Notes: generated by a model from the letters alone, not told the origin. A DNA stretch of 64,000 nt from Posidonia oceanica (GCA_037176725.1 JAZBRS010000037.1:11054001-11118000), one strand, 5' to 3'. Counted from the first letter of the stretch, positions 37,974 to 49,439 are shown. Translations and numbers: made by a program.

Positions 37974-39339
37974 GTTGGACGCCCAATCTGGTGCGTCCAA
38001 CGTTGGACGCGGCAGTAGCCAGCGTCCAACGCCCTGTTTGCTCTGCTCTTGCTTTGAAGTTTGCCATGCCTTGCTGTAGCTTCTATTTTGTTAAAACATG
38101 CTGCATGCCTTCCTTACATGTCTTCTGATGTTATGCCATGCCTATTTGTTTGTTCCATGCTTGCTTGAATCATTTTTGCATGCCTTAATGCTATCTGCTG
38201 TCTACCTGCGTTGGACGCCTGGGTGAGCCACGTCCAACGTTGGACGCTGGTTCATCTAGCGTCCAACATGCCTGTTAGTTTTAACTTGCTGCCATGTTTG
38301 CACCTTGCCTATTCTTGATGCTTATTCATGATCCATGCCTGCTTAGAGATGCCTGGCCCCTATGGCAACCATGCTTAGGTTTGCTAGCCTCCTTTTAAGT
38401 TGCATGCTTTTTTCTTAGATTTACATCCTTTATTTCCATGCATGTCCTTCCTTCTTGCTTTCCTTGTGCCATATGCTTGCTATGAATGCTCCTTTCCTGT
38501 TCCGGCATGTCTTCAATAGTTTGCATGCATACTAGGTGGGGTTTAGAGCTGAGCTCCCCCTTAGTGCAGGTAAGTTGGCATTCTGCAGGTGTTGGATGCT
38601 GGGGGCTTCAGCGTCCAACGTTGGACGCTGCTGTCTCTAGCGTCTAACGTCCCTGCCTTGTTTTTTTTTCAATTTGCATGTTGCTTTGATCTTTATGCTT
38701 GCATGATTCCTGTGTTATATGCTTGCTTAGCCTCCTTTGCAATTGCTCCTCAGTTCTATAGATTGTATGCCTTTTTTTTGCATTTTCTTTTGTGTTTGTG
38801 TCTCTCAAGGTGTTGTACGCTGCTGTCCTAGGCATCCAACATTGGACGCCGGCCCAGCTCACGTCCAACGTCCTAGTTGTGCCTCTAGCCTGGCACATGC
38901 TGCAGGTAATGTCTTTTTGGTTTCTTTTGCCTCCCATGCTTGTATGCTCGGTCCATGCTTGTCTCCAGCAACCCAAATGCATGTCCCCATTTCTCATTTG
39001 CCCTCTGTTTGCTTATTTGGTTTGCTGTCTTCTGGCTTGTGTTGGACGCCTGCCCCTCTGGCGTCTAACGTTGGACGCCATGCCCATGGGCGTCCAACAC
39101 CCTACATGCTTTGATTCTTGATCTTAGCTTGCCTCTTGCTCCAAATCTACTTCTGTTCTTCTGTCATGAATAGTCCTGCATGTCTGGCACCCATCTAGTT
39201 GCATTTCTGCATTTGCATTGCATCCATATAGCTAGAATGCATCATTTTTCGAAACCTGCATGCTGTTTGCCTCCAGCAGGTGTTGGACGCCGGCAATGCC
39301 AGCATCCAACGTTGGACACTGCTGTTGCCAGCGTCCAAC
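37974..39339. repeat. Six dispersed pairs of 29-bp hairpin units in LTR B
   Basis: Pairs lie at 37974-38030 (57 bp), 38210-38267, 38591-38648, 38812-38869, 39041-39098 and 39282-39339 (each exactly 58 bp, i.e. two 29-bp units back to back). The pair starts are 236, 381, 221, 229 and 241 bp apart. Loops differ freely while the GTTGGACGC and GCGTCCAAC arms are kept, with a few single changes such as GTTGGATGC or GCGTCTAAC that still allow G-T pairing. Confidence 0.92.
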
Positions 39340-39464
39340 GCTTGCAGTTGGCTGAACTTGGTTTTCAAAATGCTGATTTGGTTTCATTCACTGTTTTCTG
39401 TGTTTTATTGCTTCTTGTGTGTACTGCAACCCCAATGCATGCGACCCGACCCCTGTTTTGGTTT

Positions 39465-39590
39465 TCGCACCGCACCTTTGCATCGTTTCCCGTGCTTTGT
39501 ATCGTTTTCCGCGCCTTTGCATCGTTTTCCATGCTTTCGCCTCGTTTTCTGCACTCTCGCACCGTCTTCCGCACCTGCTTTGGTTTTATC
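39465..39590 (+). repeat. Degenerate 30-bp-type repeats in LTR B
   Basis: CATCGTTTTCC-like words repeat about every 27-30 bp. They sit in the same place within the LTR as the CCGTTTTGC array of LTR A and the shorter one in LTR D. Confidence 0.6.
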
Positions 39591-40232
39591 CCTTGCATGT
39601 CGTTTGCATTGCCTGGTTTTCCCTGTAGTTTTGTTTTATCACCTGTATTTGCATTAGGGCTGTGATGCTTACTGCATAGGAGTTCTCACGAACCAGGGTT
39701 CACCCGTTTCAGAACACTAGCAGCGTTGCTGAGCACATAGATAGCATGTTTATTTCCCATGCATGGTAAGCAAACATTCATTGCATTTAGGCATTAGGCT
39801 AGCATTTCCCTGCATTAGAGCGCGAGATTGCCTAAGAAAGACCGACTCTCAGACGTATCGGGGGTGCCTAACACCTTCCCCGTGCGTAATAGGAGTTCTT
39901 GCCCTTTCTCTTGGCTCGCATTGACCTTTCCTTTATCCTAGGCTCGAGTCATAGCATAGCATCGCATTGTGTCGCATTGCTTCCCTTTGCTCCTTCTTTG
40001 CATCTGGTTTTGCATGTCTTTTCATGCATTACTCTCGGTTTTCCTAGTCTCCCAATTAAATAGACCTGGTGGCAACTCCAATTTGTCTTATCTTTTCTTT
40101 TTCTTCTTTTTGTCAGCGTTTCCGAGTCGAGTTTCTTCCCTTGGATCCAGCCGCATATAGTGAGCCTATTTTGATCAGTGCACGCGAGCTTTGGCATCGT
40201 GCATGGACGATCAAAATTCAGGATTACTATAG

Positions 40233-40250
40233 TGGTGACTCCGCTGGGGA
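40233..40250 (+). other. Primer binding site of element B (tRNA-Arg type)
   Basis: TGGTGACTCCGCTGGGGA, one base after the LTR end. It differs from the A site only at two positions. Confidence 0.8.
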
Positions 40251-41354
40251 GAACAGACTCCGGCTTTCGCCTTAGCCTTCTCGCCTCTTGCTTCTGTGTT
40301 TTGCTTGCCTTTTGCTTCTGCTTACCTTACTTGCTTACCTGCTTGCTTGTTTATTTACCTGCTTTATGCCATGATTGCTTGCGCTGCTTTATCTTCCTGC
40401 ATCACATGCCTAAATATTTGCGTGACACACTATGCATGCTTTTTGTGTAATATGTGTTTTGTTTTACACAAATACTATGTCACCATGCACGCACATACCA
40501 TGCTTACTTGCCTTTTGACATGATAAGTGTTTCCTTTTCACTATCATGATCACATACACTTGCACATGCCATGCCCATGCTTTTTGCTTTGCTGTCTGAA
40601 TTGCTTGCAAGCCATGACTTCTTGTTTCTCTCCCATTTGCATATGCCATGCCTAGGATAGTAGAAACTTGCTTGCTTCCCTCTTGTTTAATATAAAAGCC
40701 ACAATAAATCCAAGCAACAACATATAAGCACAACTAGAGCCAAAACTTACAATTTTTTCCCCTTGGTTAATAAAATGCAAGTAAAACGCTCTAAAGCATT
40801 TGCATCAGCATTTTAGAAAATATGCATTCTCCTCATCTGAGTCAACCCACAGCTTGCAAAGGATGGTCCCAGCCTCTTGCCCCCAATGCTTTGGCGTGGC
40901 GCAAGTCACTCGGTCCATCCCCCCTTGTCCAGGGGTCGTGTCAGTGCTATTGGAGGGTACCACCCATGCTTCTAGCAGGGTCGAGGCCACCAACGCACCA
41001 CCCGTTATACCTGAGCTTTGGTAAGATCGGGACGGGAGCCTTTTTTCTGACCTAGAGTCTGCATAATCCCATTACCCCTAAGTGCGTCCTGGTAGGTCAT
41101 CTACTCCGGACATGTATGGTGTGAGAGTGCATATTAGGGCATTCCTCTGCATCATGCCACCCCTAATAACTATTTTTTGCATCCAACCTCTAACGCGTTT
41201 ATTGGTTTTGCAAGTAGGTGCGGGTTCCTTCAGCTAGGATCTTGAGCGTTCCCCTCTGTCTCTGAGTTGTCTGTCGCCTCCGACAGTAGCTCTCCTTAGG
41301 TCTTGTGTCCCTGTCTTCAGTCGTAGACCTGTTTACTTTCACTCGCCGTCTGCT
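40251..41354 (+). other. 5' leader of element B
   Basis: Non-coding leader. The part 40822-41055 is homologous to 14477-14725 of element A, including GGAGGGTACCACC and GAGGCCACCAACGCACCACC. Confidence 0.65.
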
Positions 41355-43500
41355 ATGGCCTAGCATACCGGCAAGCCCTCTTCCTCTTTGGCACTAGGGG
41401 AGTTACCGACTTCGGTCTCTCCTTCCCCTGCTTTGACATCCCCCGTCTCCTCTCCGCTTCTAGTGCAAGAGACTTCCCAGCTCCTTTATCTGGATCAAGG
41501 GTCGACTCTAGCCGACCTGGAGCTTGTCACTGAGTCTGCCGCGGTGACTGCCACTCTAGCTCCAGGAGCACCGCCTTCTGTTTTGTCCTAGGGCCTTCCC
41601 GTCTTGGGAATCTGGCCTTCTGCAGCTGCCCTTTACGTAGGATCCACTCCTGTTGCTTCCTTGGTTTCCGTGCCTCCTTTGGCGAACACCTCTTTGCGTC
41701 CTAGCCCGTCGGTCGATGCTTTCTCTGCCTCGCAAGCGCAGCGTTTATTGGCTAAGGCCAATAGGCTACGAAGCATGGCTCTCGCACTAGACTCGACTGT
41801 GGTCTGCTCTTCCTGCCCAACCCCTGAGGTTCCGGTGCCGCCCTTTGTAGTCCTGCAGGCGCAGTACACTGCACCTCCACCCTTTCCATCGCCCCGGCTC
41901 CTCACAGCTTCGGCGATGGGGGCACATTTTCAGCCTACTGCACCTGCACAGCATGCAACTTCTTCTTCTGGTGGCCAGTCTTTTGGATTGGCAGGAGCAC
42001 AGCACCCCTTAGGCCCGTTGCCCGGCACCATGCCAGTGCAACAGCTACTGCTCCCCTGTACTACACCTTACACTGCATAGCATATTATCTATACATCTTC
42101 CTTGCATCAGGTTCGGGCTCCTGCATACATAGCACCGCACTTTACACCCTCGCACGGGTATGCTGGCCCTCACGCTATGACACCAGGTAGCATGACAGTG
42201 GATCTAGAGGAGCGCTCTCGCGCCACCCGCACAGCATACGTAGTCCCTTCCTCTGCAGCACACTTATCGCCAACAGCAGCCTCAGACGCCCTTCTCACCA
42301 GGCTAGGCGATCTAGAGAGAGCACTACGGCAAGTGCAAAGCCAGGACCACCAGCCCTACCAATTTCGCGACCTCTGTCTCTTTCCCGAAGCCACACTCCC
42401 TTCGAAGTTCCGCATCCCGGACTTCGATAAATATGATGGTAGAGGCTGCCCCATTTCGCATCTGAAGGCATATTGTGGGGACCTTGCTCAGCTTCAGGCT
42501 GATGAAAGGCTCCTTATCCACCTATTCTAGAAGAGTTTAACTGGCCCCGCGCTCAGGTGGTTCACGTCCCTTGACACGGCTGTGGTTCAGACTTGGACTA
42601 GTCTCTCTCGGGCTTTCCTTGAGCAATATGCTTTCAACCTTGACTTGATCCCCAAGAGGGAGGATCTCGTCGCCATCTGGCAGAGGCCCCAAGAGCCATT
42701 CGAGGAGTATGTCGGTCACTGGCGCTCCACAGCCGCCTAGGTCAGGGATAGACCCTCCGAGGAGGATTCTATTGAGATGATGGTCAAAAGGGCGCTACCA
42801 GCAACTGGGACCCTGCTTTGCATCCATTACATCACTAGTTTTGCATCGCTGATTAGGGCTGGCACCCGCGTGGAAAGCTCGCTGCAGAGTGGGCATTTCC
42901 CCGCACTTTCTGCATTGGCTAGGCTGGCCAACGACACCAGCAATTGCCACAGTAGCAACAACTCCGCTTCTGACTGCTCCGAGCAGCGCACCGTCGCATG
43001 CGCTGATCCTCCTGAGGTACCTGCCTTTGCGGAAAGCCAGCCGGACCCTTTTCTGCTAGTACACACACCTATTTATGCACCCACTGCACACACTGTCACC
43101 GTTGAGCCGGTGCATCACGTCGCACCAGCTCAGCAAGGACAACAACTTAGGCAGAGACGAGTCCGCCGCACTAAGAGCGACTTCACCCCACTTGGTAAGC
43201 CGCTAAGTGCCATCTTTCCCCAGGTTGTGTCGCTTCTGAGGCTTCCGGAAACTCGCCCGCCACCAAATCCTCTTCCGAGGTGGTATGATGCGAGCAAGCA
43301 TTGTGATTACCATTGAGCCCCGGGGCATTCGACGGATAATTGCCTCACTCTCCGGGACGTCATTCAAGACCTAATTGACAACGGGACCCTCGTTGTCAGT
43401 CCGCAGGAGGCTGCTCATACACCTGCACTTGCACTCGCACACCCTAGCGTAGCTGGCCCTTCCTCTTCTGAGCCTGCGGGCTTCGAGGATGCCGGAACCT
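41355..43500 (+). pseudogene. Gag of element B, broken by six stops, no frameshift in the main part
   Basis: This is homologous to the first half of A's gag-protease. The capsid domain is readable (YQFRDLCLFPEA, KYDGRGCPISHLKAYC, ALRWFTSL), and the zinc knuckle region GHSTDNC lies at about 43320. From the ATG at 41355 to 43313 the frame is kept, with stops at 41361 (codon 3), 41589, 42078, 42528, 42738 (all TAG) and 43314 (TGA). At five of these A has CAG (four) or CGA (one) at the same position, and at 42738 A has CAA, so C to T changes explain most or all of them. Gag would form the particle. This copy cannot make it unless the stops are read through. Confidence 0.88.
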
Positions 43501-43503
43501 TAG

Positions 43504-43779
43504 GTGCTTACCCCAATCTGCTTTGAATCCAGCTCTGCCCTGGTGGGTCCTTCCGACCCCATCGGCGCAATTCCCCCTTCCTATCCCTCCCTGTTTGCCC
43601 AGGGGACGCTCGGAAGTGCAACGGCAGTATCGACAGCAAGCCCAGTCGCAGCACCATCCAGGTTAGTTTCTCCTCCAGCACTAGCAGCCCTAGTGCTCCC
43701 TGCACTGCCGACAGCAGATCTCACCGACAGCATCAGCAGCGTAGGAGCGGACCCAGCACCTCCCTCCCAAGGTTGCTGA
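43504..43779 (+). pseudogene. Gag C-terminal tail remnant of element B
   Basis: A 92-codon open stretch, Pro/Ala/Ser-rich (PPALAALVLPALP), in another frame directly after the gag remnant. Composition is like the linker after the zinc knuckle in element A, but no direct match is certain. It ends just before GACAG|GTAAGT at 43784-43793, a splice-donor-like site. Confidence 0.45.
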
Positions 43780-43938
43780 CAGGTAAGTCCCTCTTACCTC
43801 TCTTTTGTTTCCTGCACTGTCTTTTCTTTTTGTTTTGTTTTGTTTTTGTATTTTCTTGCCATGTCAGAAAATCATAAAAAGCATAAAAACAGCAAAAATC
43901 CTGAAAAACTTGCATTTTTTCCTGCATGCATTTATCAT

Positions 43939-44645
43939 TCGGGCTGATACCCCTAACTATTCGGCGATAAGTCCATTAACCTATCATCACTGGGCTGATA
44001 CCCCTAACTATCCAGCGATGGGTCCTCTAACCTATCATCACTGGGCTGATACCCCTAACTATCCAGCGATGGGTCCGTGAACCTATCATCATCTGGGCTG
44101 ATACCCCTAACTATCCGGCGATGGGTCCGTTAACCTATCATCACTGGGCTGGCAGCCCTAACTGCTCGACGATAAGTCCGTTAACCTATCATCACTAGGC
44201 TGGCAGTCTTAACTGCTCGGCGATAAGTCCATTAACTTATCATCTGGGCTGATACCCCTAACTATCCGGCGATGGGTCCATTAACCTATCATCACTGGGC
44301 TGGCAGCCCTAACTGCTCAGCGATAAGTCCGTTAACTTATCATCTGGGCTGATACCCCTAACTATCCAGCGATGGGTCCGTTAACCTATCATCACTGGGC
44401 TGATAACCCTAACTATCCGGCGATGGGTCCGTGAACCTATCATCACTAGGCTGATACCCCTAACTATCCGGCGATGGGTCCGTTAACCTATCATCACTGG
44501 GCTGATACCCCTAACTATCCGGTGACAGGTCCGTTAACCTATCATCACTGGGCTGGCAGCCCTAACTGCTCGGCGATAAGTCCGTTAACTTATCATTTGG
44601 GCTGATATCCCTAACTATTCGGCGATAAGTCCGTCAACTTATCAC
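43939..44645 (+). repeat. 51-bp tandem array of two-hairpin units (about 14 copies)
   Basis: The unit is GGGCTGATACCCCTAACTAT + CCGGCGATGGGTCCGTTAAC + CTATCATCACT, about 51 bp, with some shorter copies. Hairpin I is GATA/TATC or GGCAG/CTGCT around about 8 bases. Hairpin II is GATGGGT/ACCTATC or GATAAGT/ACTTATC around 6 bases. I counted hairpin II arms as matching (allowing one G-T) in about 11 of 14 copies; mismatched examples are 43976 and 44171. The GGCAG form always has CTGCT as partner in this array. Confidence 0.9.
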
Positions 44646-46080
44646 CTGCACATATCAATCACTTCGCATGCATATCCATCATCTTGCACATATCTGTCAT
44701 CATGCATTGTCATTTGTTGCATATCATTTCTTACATCCTGTAAAGCATAAAGCCAAAAAAATTAAGAAAATGAAAAACAGCAAAAATATTTTCTTCGCCT
44801 TCCTGCTAGTTTTCCCTTTTATGTTTTCCTAATCAAAAATCATAAAAAATACAAAACCAATGCAAAACCCAAAAACATATTTATCCTTTCCCCTGCTAAA
44901 ATATACAAAACCCATAAACATTTGTATAATCAGAAACCAGCTTTGGACAAACAAGCAGCGCCTAGAAGATGTCAAACAATGACGGTCTCAAGCAGGTCCC
45001 ACCTGAGCAGCGCCATCTCTTGCATGTAGCTACAGAGTGAGACTAGAGCAGAACAGAGCGACTCGCTGAGCCTAAAAACTCTCGAAGCGAGATCCACCCT
45101 AACTAGAGAGTCCACCAGACATGGATAGGACCAAAGCAGAGCAGAGCATAGCCAGAGGCTATCGGCACATTGCAGAGGCTGAGGGTGTATGCCGATCAGC
45201 CGAACTCTCAATGCCTCATCCGGGATTGCTACCCCAAGAGGGTGAAGACATGCATATCCAAAAGAATAGAGGTCATGTGAGTAAAAGAAATGACAACATG
45301 ATATGCATGCTGAGCACAAAAGAAAAAACGAAGAAAGAAGTTGAAGAAGAAAGCGCTCATGAGAGGAGTGACTCGGACAAGCGTCGAATCATCCTCAGCC
45401 ATCAGTTTCAAGTGCCACACTAGCAACTGCACGAGATACGTTATCAAGAGGACCCGGCCCACCCTCCAAGCGCAGCAGCACACTCCAATCTCCTCTGTAG
45501 ACATCTCTACTCCCCTGCCTGGCTAGATGCAACTCCAGTCACTCATGAGGGGAAAAGAAAGATCTATTTTGTGAGCGTCAAAAGCGGTAGCAGGTCCCCG
45601 AAGAATTGAGACGGAGGCTAAGAAGCTGCATCCAACGCTTCTGCTACCCTGCAGCCAAAGGCTATACTCTGCAAAGCCAAGGCCTCATCTCAAGCCAAGA
45701 GTGAGAAAGAGAGCCATCGACCACAACTTGGCATGGCGTCGCTCGAGGATCAAGATCTCCGAAGTCAGAAAGTGCAGAAGCATCCTCATGTCACAGCTGC
45801 TTTGAGTCCAAAGCCACCAAATCATACATGCTGTAATATATCTTTATCTTCCCTTCTCCCTGTTTTTGAAAATCGGAGCCAAGGACAAGCACTTTTGCCA
45901 GCCTCGCTCAGAGGCTCTGCGAATTTCAAATTTTACCACCCACCACATGGGTAGGTCTGTGACAACTGGCATGTACCTCGTTTGTCACCTCATGACACCA
46001 CGAAGCATGCCCGCGTTGAGGCCATTGCACACCCACCACGGGGGGTTTCCTGTTTTCTCTGTGTCCTCTTGCATTCCTCA
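44646..46080 (+). other. Non-repetitive 3' UTR-like sequence
   Basis: An A-rich stretch with AAAAATCATAAAAAA words (44730-44930), then mixed sequence. Short frames, for example 45121-45423, lack any recognisable domain. I see nothing else. Confidence 0.5.
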
Positions 46081-46087
46081 TTCTTTG

Positions 46088-46690
46088 CATCCGGGCTGGC
46101 AGCCCTAACTGCTCGGCGATGGGTCCGTCGACCTATCATTTTTTATCGTACATCATTTCTGCATCGGGGCTGGCAGCCCTAACTACTCGGCGATGGGTCC
46201 GTCGACCTATCAATTTATCATGCTATCATTTCTGCATCCGGGCTGGCAACCCTAACTGCTCAGCGATGGGTCCGTCAACCTATCACCTATCATCTCACCC
46301 ATCCATTCCTGCATCTCGGTGCCAGGGGCGCTTCGGCTGTCCCTTGGTACCATCCTAATACCAGGGGCATCAGAATTCAAGATTACTACACCGTCACAAT
46401 GTCTAGAGTGTTTTTGCTGCCCCCTGGCATCGTTTCTCGATACCAGGGGCATCTTTTGTCCACTGTCTTGAGGGGTCTTTCCCTTCTTCGGGCTGGCAAC
46501 CCTTAATTGCTTGGTTGATGCTCGTCATTGCTGTCTAGCACCCCTCTTTTGACACCAAGAACACCTCGGCTGCCCCCTAGTATCGTTTACTCGATACCAG
46601 GGGTATCTTTTTTGGTTGTCCTAGGTCGTCACTTTTTCCTCTCAGGCCGATAACCCGAACTATCCGGTGATGAGTCCGTCAACTCATCGC
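46088..46690 (+). repeat. Further hairpin units and TACCAGGGGCAT repeats
   Basis: Three units GGGCTGGCAGCCCTAACTGC... of about 75 bp lie at 46090-46290. Repeats of GATACCAGGGGCATC with TGCC/GGCA arms lie at 46320-46610. A final pair is GATAACCCGAACTATC and GATGAGT (46669-46675)/ACTCATC (46682-46688). Similar TACCAGGGGCAT words are also in element A at 26640-26665. Confidence 0.7.
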
Positions 46691-47090
46691 GCATTGCATC
46701 TCATTTACATCATTTACATACACCGCATCGCCCTCGCTTAGAGCAATGCTCGGCGAATGGCATCTCGTGTCTGAGTCGTACACCGCTTAGCGCACAACAT
46801 CTACATCGCCTTCGCTTAGAGCAATGCTCGGCGAATGGCACCCCCGCGTCTGAGCCATGCACCTCTCAGCACGCGCCAGCACACCATCAGCATTTCAAGA
46901 CTAACACTAACTTTGCATCCTAACTTTTGCATTTTGCATTCGCATTTGCATTGCGGCAACGAATCACGACTTTTTCGGTACATCCGCCGTATAAGTGACT
47001 CACGCCGATAGCAACATTTCTCCCACCAACTCCAGGCAAGGTGTCCTTGTCAACCTTGAGCCACGGTCTCACTACGCTTTACCTAGCTCT

Positions 47091-47102
47091 GGGAGGGGCA
47101 TC
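47091..47102 (+). other. Polypurine tract before LTR C
   Basis: GGGAGGGGCATC, identical to the PPT of element A, directly before TGTAGACACCC. This marks LTR C as a 3' LTR with respect to the sequence on its left. Confidence 0.75.
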
Positions 47103-49439
47103 TGTAGACACCCAAATCTAGAAGTCGGGCAATGGCTGTTTACTTCGGGAAGCGTGCACGGTCGAGACGGACCCTACCATTTCATCAAACCCCAAACCTA
47201 GACCCAAACCAGCGTAGACCCACCAAACTCCACCAATCATACCCCAATACATCCAACACCATAAATACCACAAAATCATAGCCCCCGATGGTCCATGAAC
47301 CAGAGGAACAAGCTCAAAAACTAGGGCAGCCAAACTGACAGAATGACTCTCGCGTTGAGCTCTCGCATGGAGCTCTCGCATTTTGCCCTGTGTTAGTGGC
47401 GAAAACTGACAGAATGACACTCACGTCGAGCGCTCGCGTGGAGCTCTCACGTTTTGTCCTGTGTCAACGGCGAAATCAGGCGGCCCAGTCACCTTGGGCC
47501 ACTCTTTCCTCACTCGCCATTGGCTCCCGCCCATCTGAGTCTGTGCCCCGGATTCTTGGAACATCCGACCCTCCATTTCGACCATTCCCATTCATCGATC
47601 TTCGACTTGCAGCACGCCCGCCCGATTCAAACCCAGATCCACATCGACGGCTGGCATTGATTCCAGCAGCCTATAAAGCGAGCCCCTCGTTGCTCCTTCG
47701 CCCCGACTCGCTTACCCACCGAATTCTCTAGCCTCCCTAGCATCACCTATCCGAGCTCCACCACTCCCAGAACCTTCCCTAGAGTTCCAGAGAGAGTGAG
47801 TGAGCTTCCAGTCGCTCCAAACCCCCTGCAGTGACCCCGCGGCCACCGTCCCGCCGCTTACCGAAAGTGACGACGTCGCTGGAGAAGACAAGCCCACAGT
47901 GAGTCTGTGGGCGATCCATTTACTTCCTGTTTGTTTATATTATTGCCTTATATTGTGTGTTTATTTCCTTATTGCTCATTTACCTTTTTAGCAAAGTTAA
48001 TTGCCTATTTTAGCTTTCCCCGCCATCTCCAGCGATGGGTCAACAACTCGCATGCGTCATCTCGCCATCGCGCACATAGCCATTCTGACTTGTCGCCCAG
48101 AGGCTCCGGCATCGTCCCCCTGACTCTCCTCAGTGCGTCCACGGCCCATCACACCCTCCACGCCGCCTCTATGGTCGGCGGAGACGTGTGACCGCCGACG
48201 AAACACTATTGAGGTGGACGGGACGATCCGAGCGGCGCCGTCATGTGTTTACACCTCGGTTGGGAAGCTGGACACACCGCCTTGCTTCCTCAACTGATTT
48301 CGTTGCATTCCATTTAGTATCGGGCCCAGAATCCAGCGATGAAGGTGCTCTGTCTGAACAGACTGGTCTCGCGTCGAGGTCCTACATTGACCTCTCGCGT
48401 TTTTTACTATGATATCGGGCAGGGTTCCCAGCCATATTTCGTCCCTTGCTTATACATGTTTCTTTTATATTATTGCATATTCTTGTTCTTGGATATCCCC
48501 TCTTCATCATTCAACCGATTCTATACCGAATTGAATTGAGGAAGGCCTCCCATTTGGCCATGACTTTCCACTGGAAAAGCGGACTGTTCCCGCGTAGAGG
48601 TCCCGCGTGGACCTCTCGCATTTTTAACAGTAGCCTCTACAGATGTGGACAGAGCCCCCCACCTCCTGCTTTAACTTTCCCTTATGCACGTTTGTATTCT
48701 ACTTTTGTATAGCTGCTTCTCTGGTTTCATTTAACATTTATGCATGTTCATTTGAACCTTATCCTCTTGCATTGCCTTTCTATTATACTTGCTTACATTC
48801 CAGCATTGTATTGTCGCTTCTCTAGTTTCATTTAACATTTATGCATGTTTATTTGAGCCTTATACTCTTGCATTTGCTTTCCCTTGCATGTTTATATTCT
48901 AGCTTTGTGTAGCTACTTCTCTGAGTTCTTTTAACATTGAGCAATGTTTATTTGAGCCTTTTTTCTCTCACTTTTGCATTTATCATGGCATGTTTCTTTT
49001 TGCTAGTAAGCATACATAAATTGGCCTTCGGCCTACATTGAGCCACACTATGAGCGAAATGACATTAGAAAAAACCGCTCCTCAGACGTGTCAGGGGTGC
49101 CTAATACCTTCCCTGTGCGTAACAGGAGTCTTTACCCGTCTCTGGACCGCAATGACCCAGTGGCACATCCGTTTTGCATGGATCCACTTTGGCTTTCTTT
49201 CATTTTATTAATTTACATCCGGTTTTCCTCGTCTTCTAGCTTTTCCCAATTAGACAAGGTGGCGACTCCCTCTTTTTGCATTGTTTACTTTATCATTCCC
49301 TGATTTCGTCATTTATTGGTGTTTTTCCTAGAGTCAAATTCCCCTCGGATACACCATTAACTGTGGCCTTCTTTTCCTTCGGCCGGGTGCCTGCGAGCTT
49401 TGGCAGCGGCCCCCACGTCGTACACGAGAGGTGGCTACA
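47103..49439 (+). mobile_element. LTR C, about 2337 bp
   Basis: It starts TGTAGACACCC and ends GGCTACA. It carries a PPT on the left and a PBS-like TGGCGACTCC on the right (49446, after a six-base spacer GTAAAG), so it could serve as 3' LTR or 5' LTR. It contains the shared module (49094-49112), the internal PBS-like decamer (49260-49269), a donor-like CACA|GTGAGT at 47899 and four 19-bp inverted-repeat units. A second, diverged copy of its last 130 bp follows at 49526-49656. Confidence 0.8.
47357..48615. repeat. Four 19-bp hairpin units in LTR C
   Basis: Units are at 47357-47375 (GAGCTC/GAGCTC), 47428-47446 (GAGCGC/GAGCTC, mismatched), 48376-48394 (GAGGTC/GACCTC) and 48597-48615 (GAGGTC/GACCTC). 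Each is preceded by CGCGT-like and followed by TCGCGTTTT-like text. The arm spacing is identical (19 bp overall). Confidence 0.75.

Larger units (their letters stand above)
36747..40231 (+). mobile_element. LTR B, 3485 bp
   Basis: It starts TGTAGACACCCCATTTTGAC and ends CTATA (relatives end TACA, so a C to T change), one base before a PBS. It contains 29-bp hairpin units (36950-39339), a splice-donor-like CACAG|GTTAGT at 37711, degenerate 30-bp-type repeats (39465-39590), the shared module at 39860-39880 and a PBS-like decamer TGGCAACTCC at 40070-40079. No second copy is in the window. Confidence 0.85.
36747..49439 (+). mobile_element. Composite pol-less Tat element (B): LTR B, gag, 3' UTR, LTR C
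   Basis: LTR B is followed by a good PBS, a leader homologous to element A's and a gag in one frame with stops. Protease, RT, RNase H and integrase are absent. From about 43790 the sequence is 3' UTR-like hairpin repeats, then a PPT at 47091 and a second LTR. That second LTR (C) shares only the family signature with LTR B, not its sequence. It may be a recombinant of two elements, or two truncated elements side by side. Confidence 0.65.

Noticed and set aside
36950..39339. Palindromes read as tRNA-like or miRNA precursor genes
   Set aside because: The 29-bp units are far too short for a tRNA or a usual plant miRNA precursor, and no cloverleaf or A/B box is visible.
45121..45423. 100-codon frame in element B's 3' UTR
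   Set aside because: No domain, biased composition, no homologue recognised, isolated among short frames.
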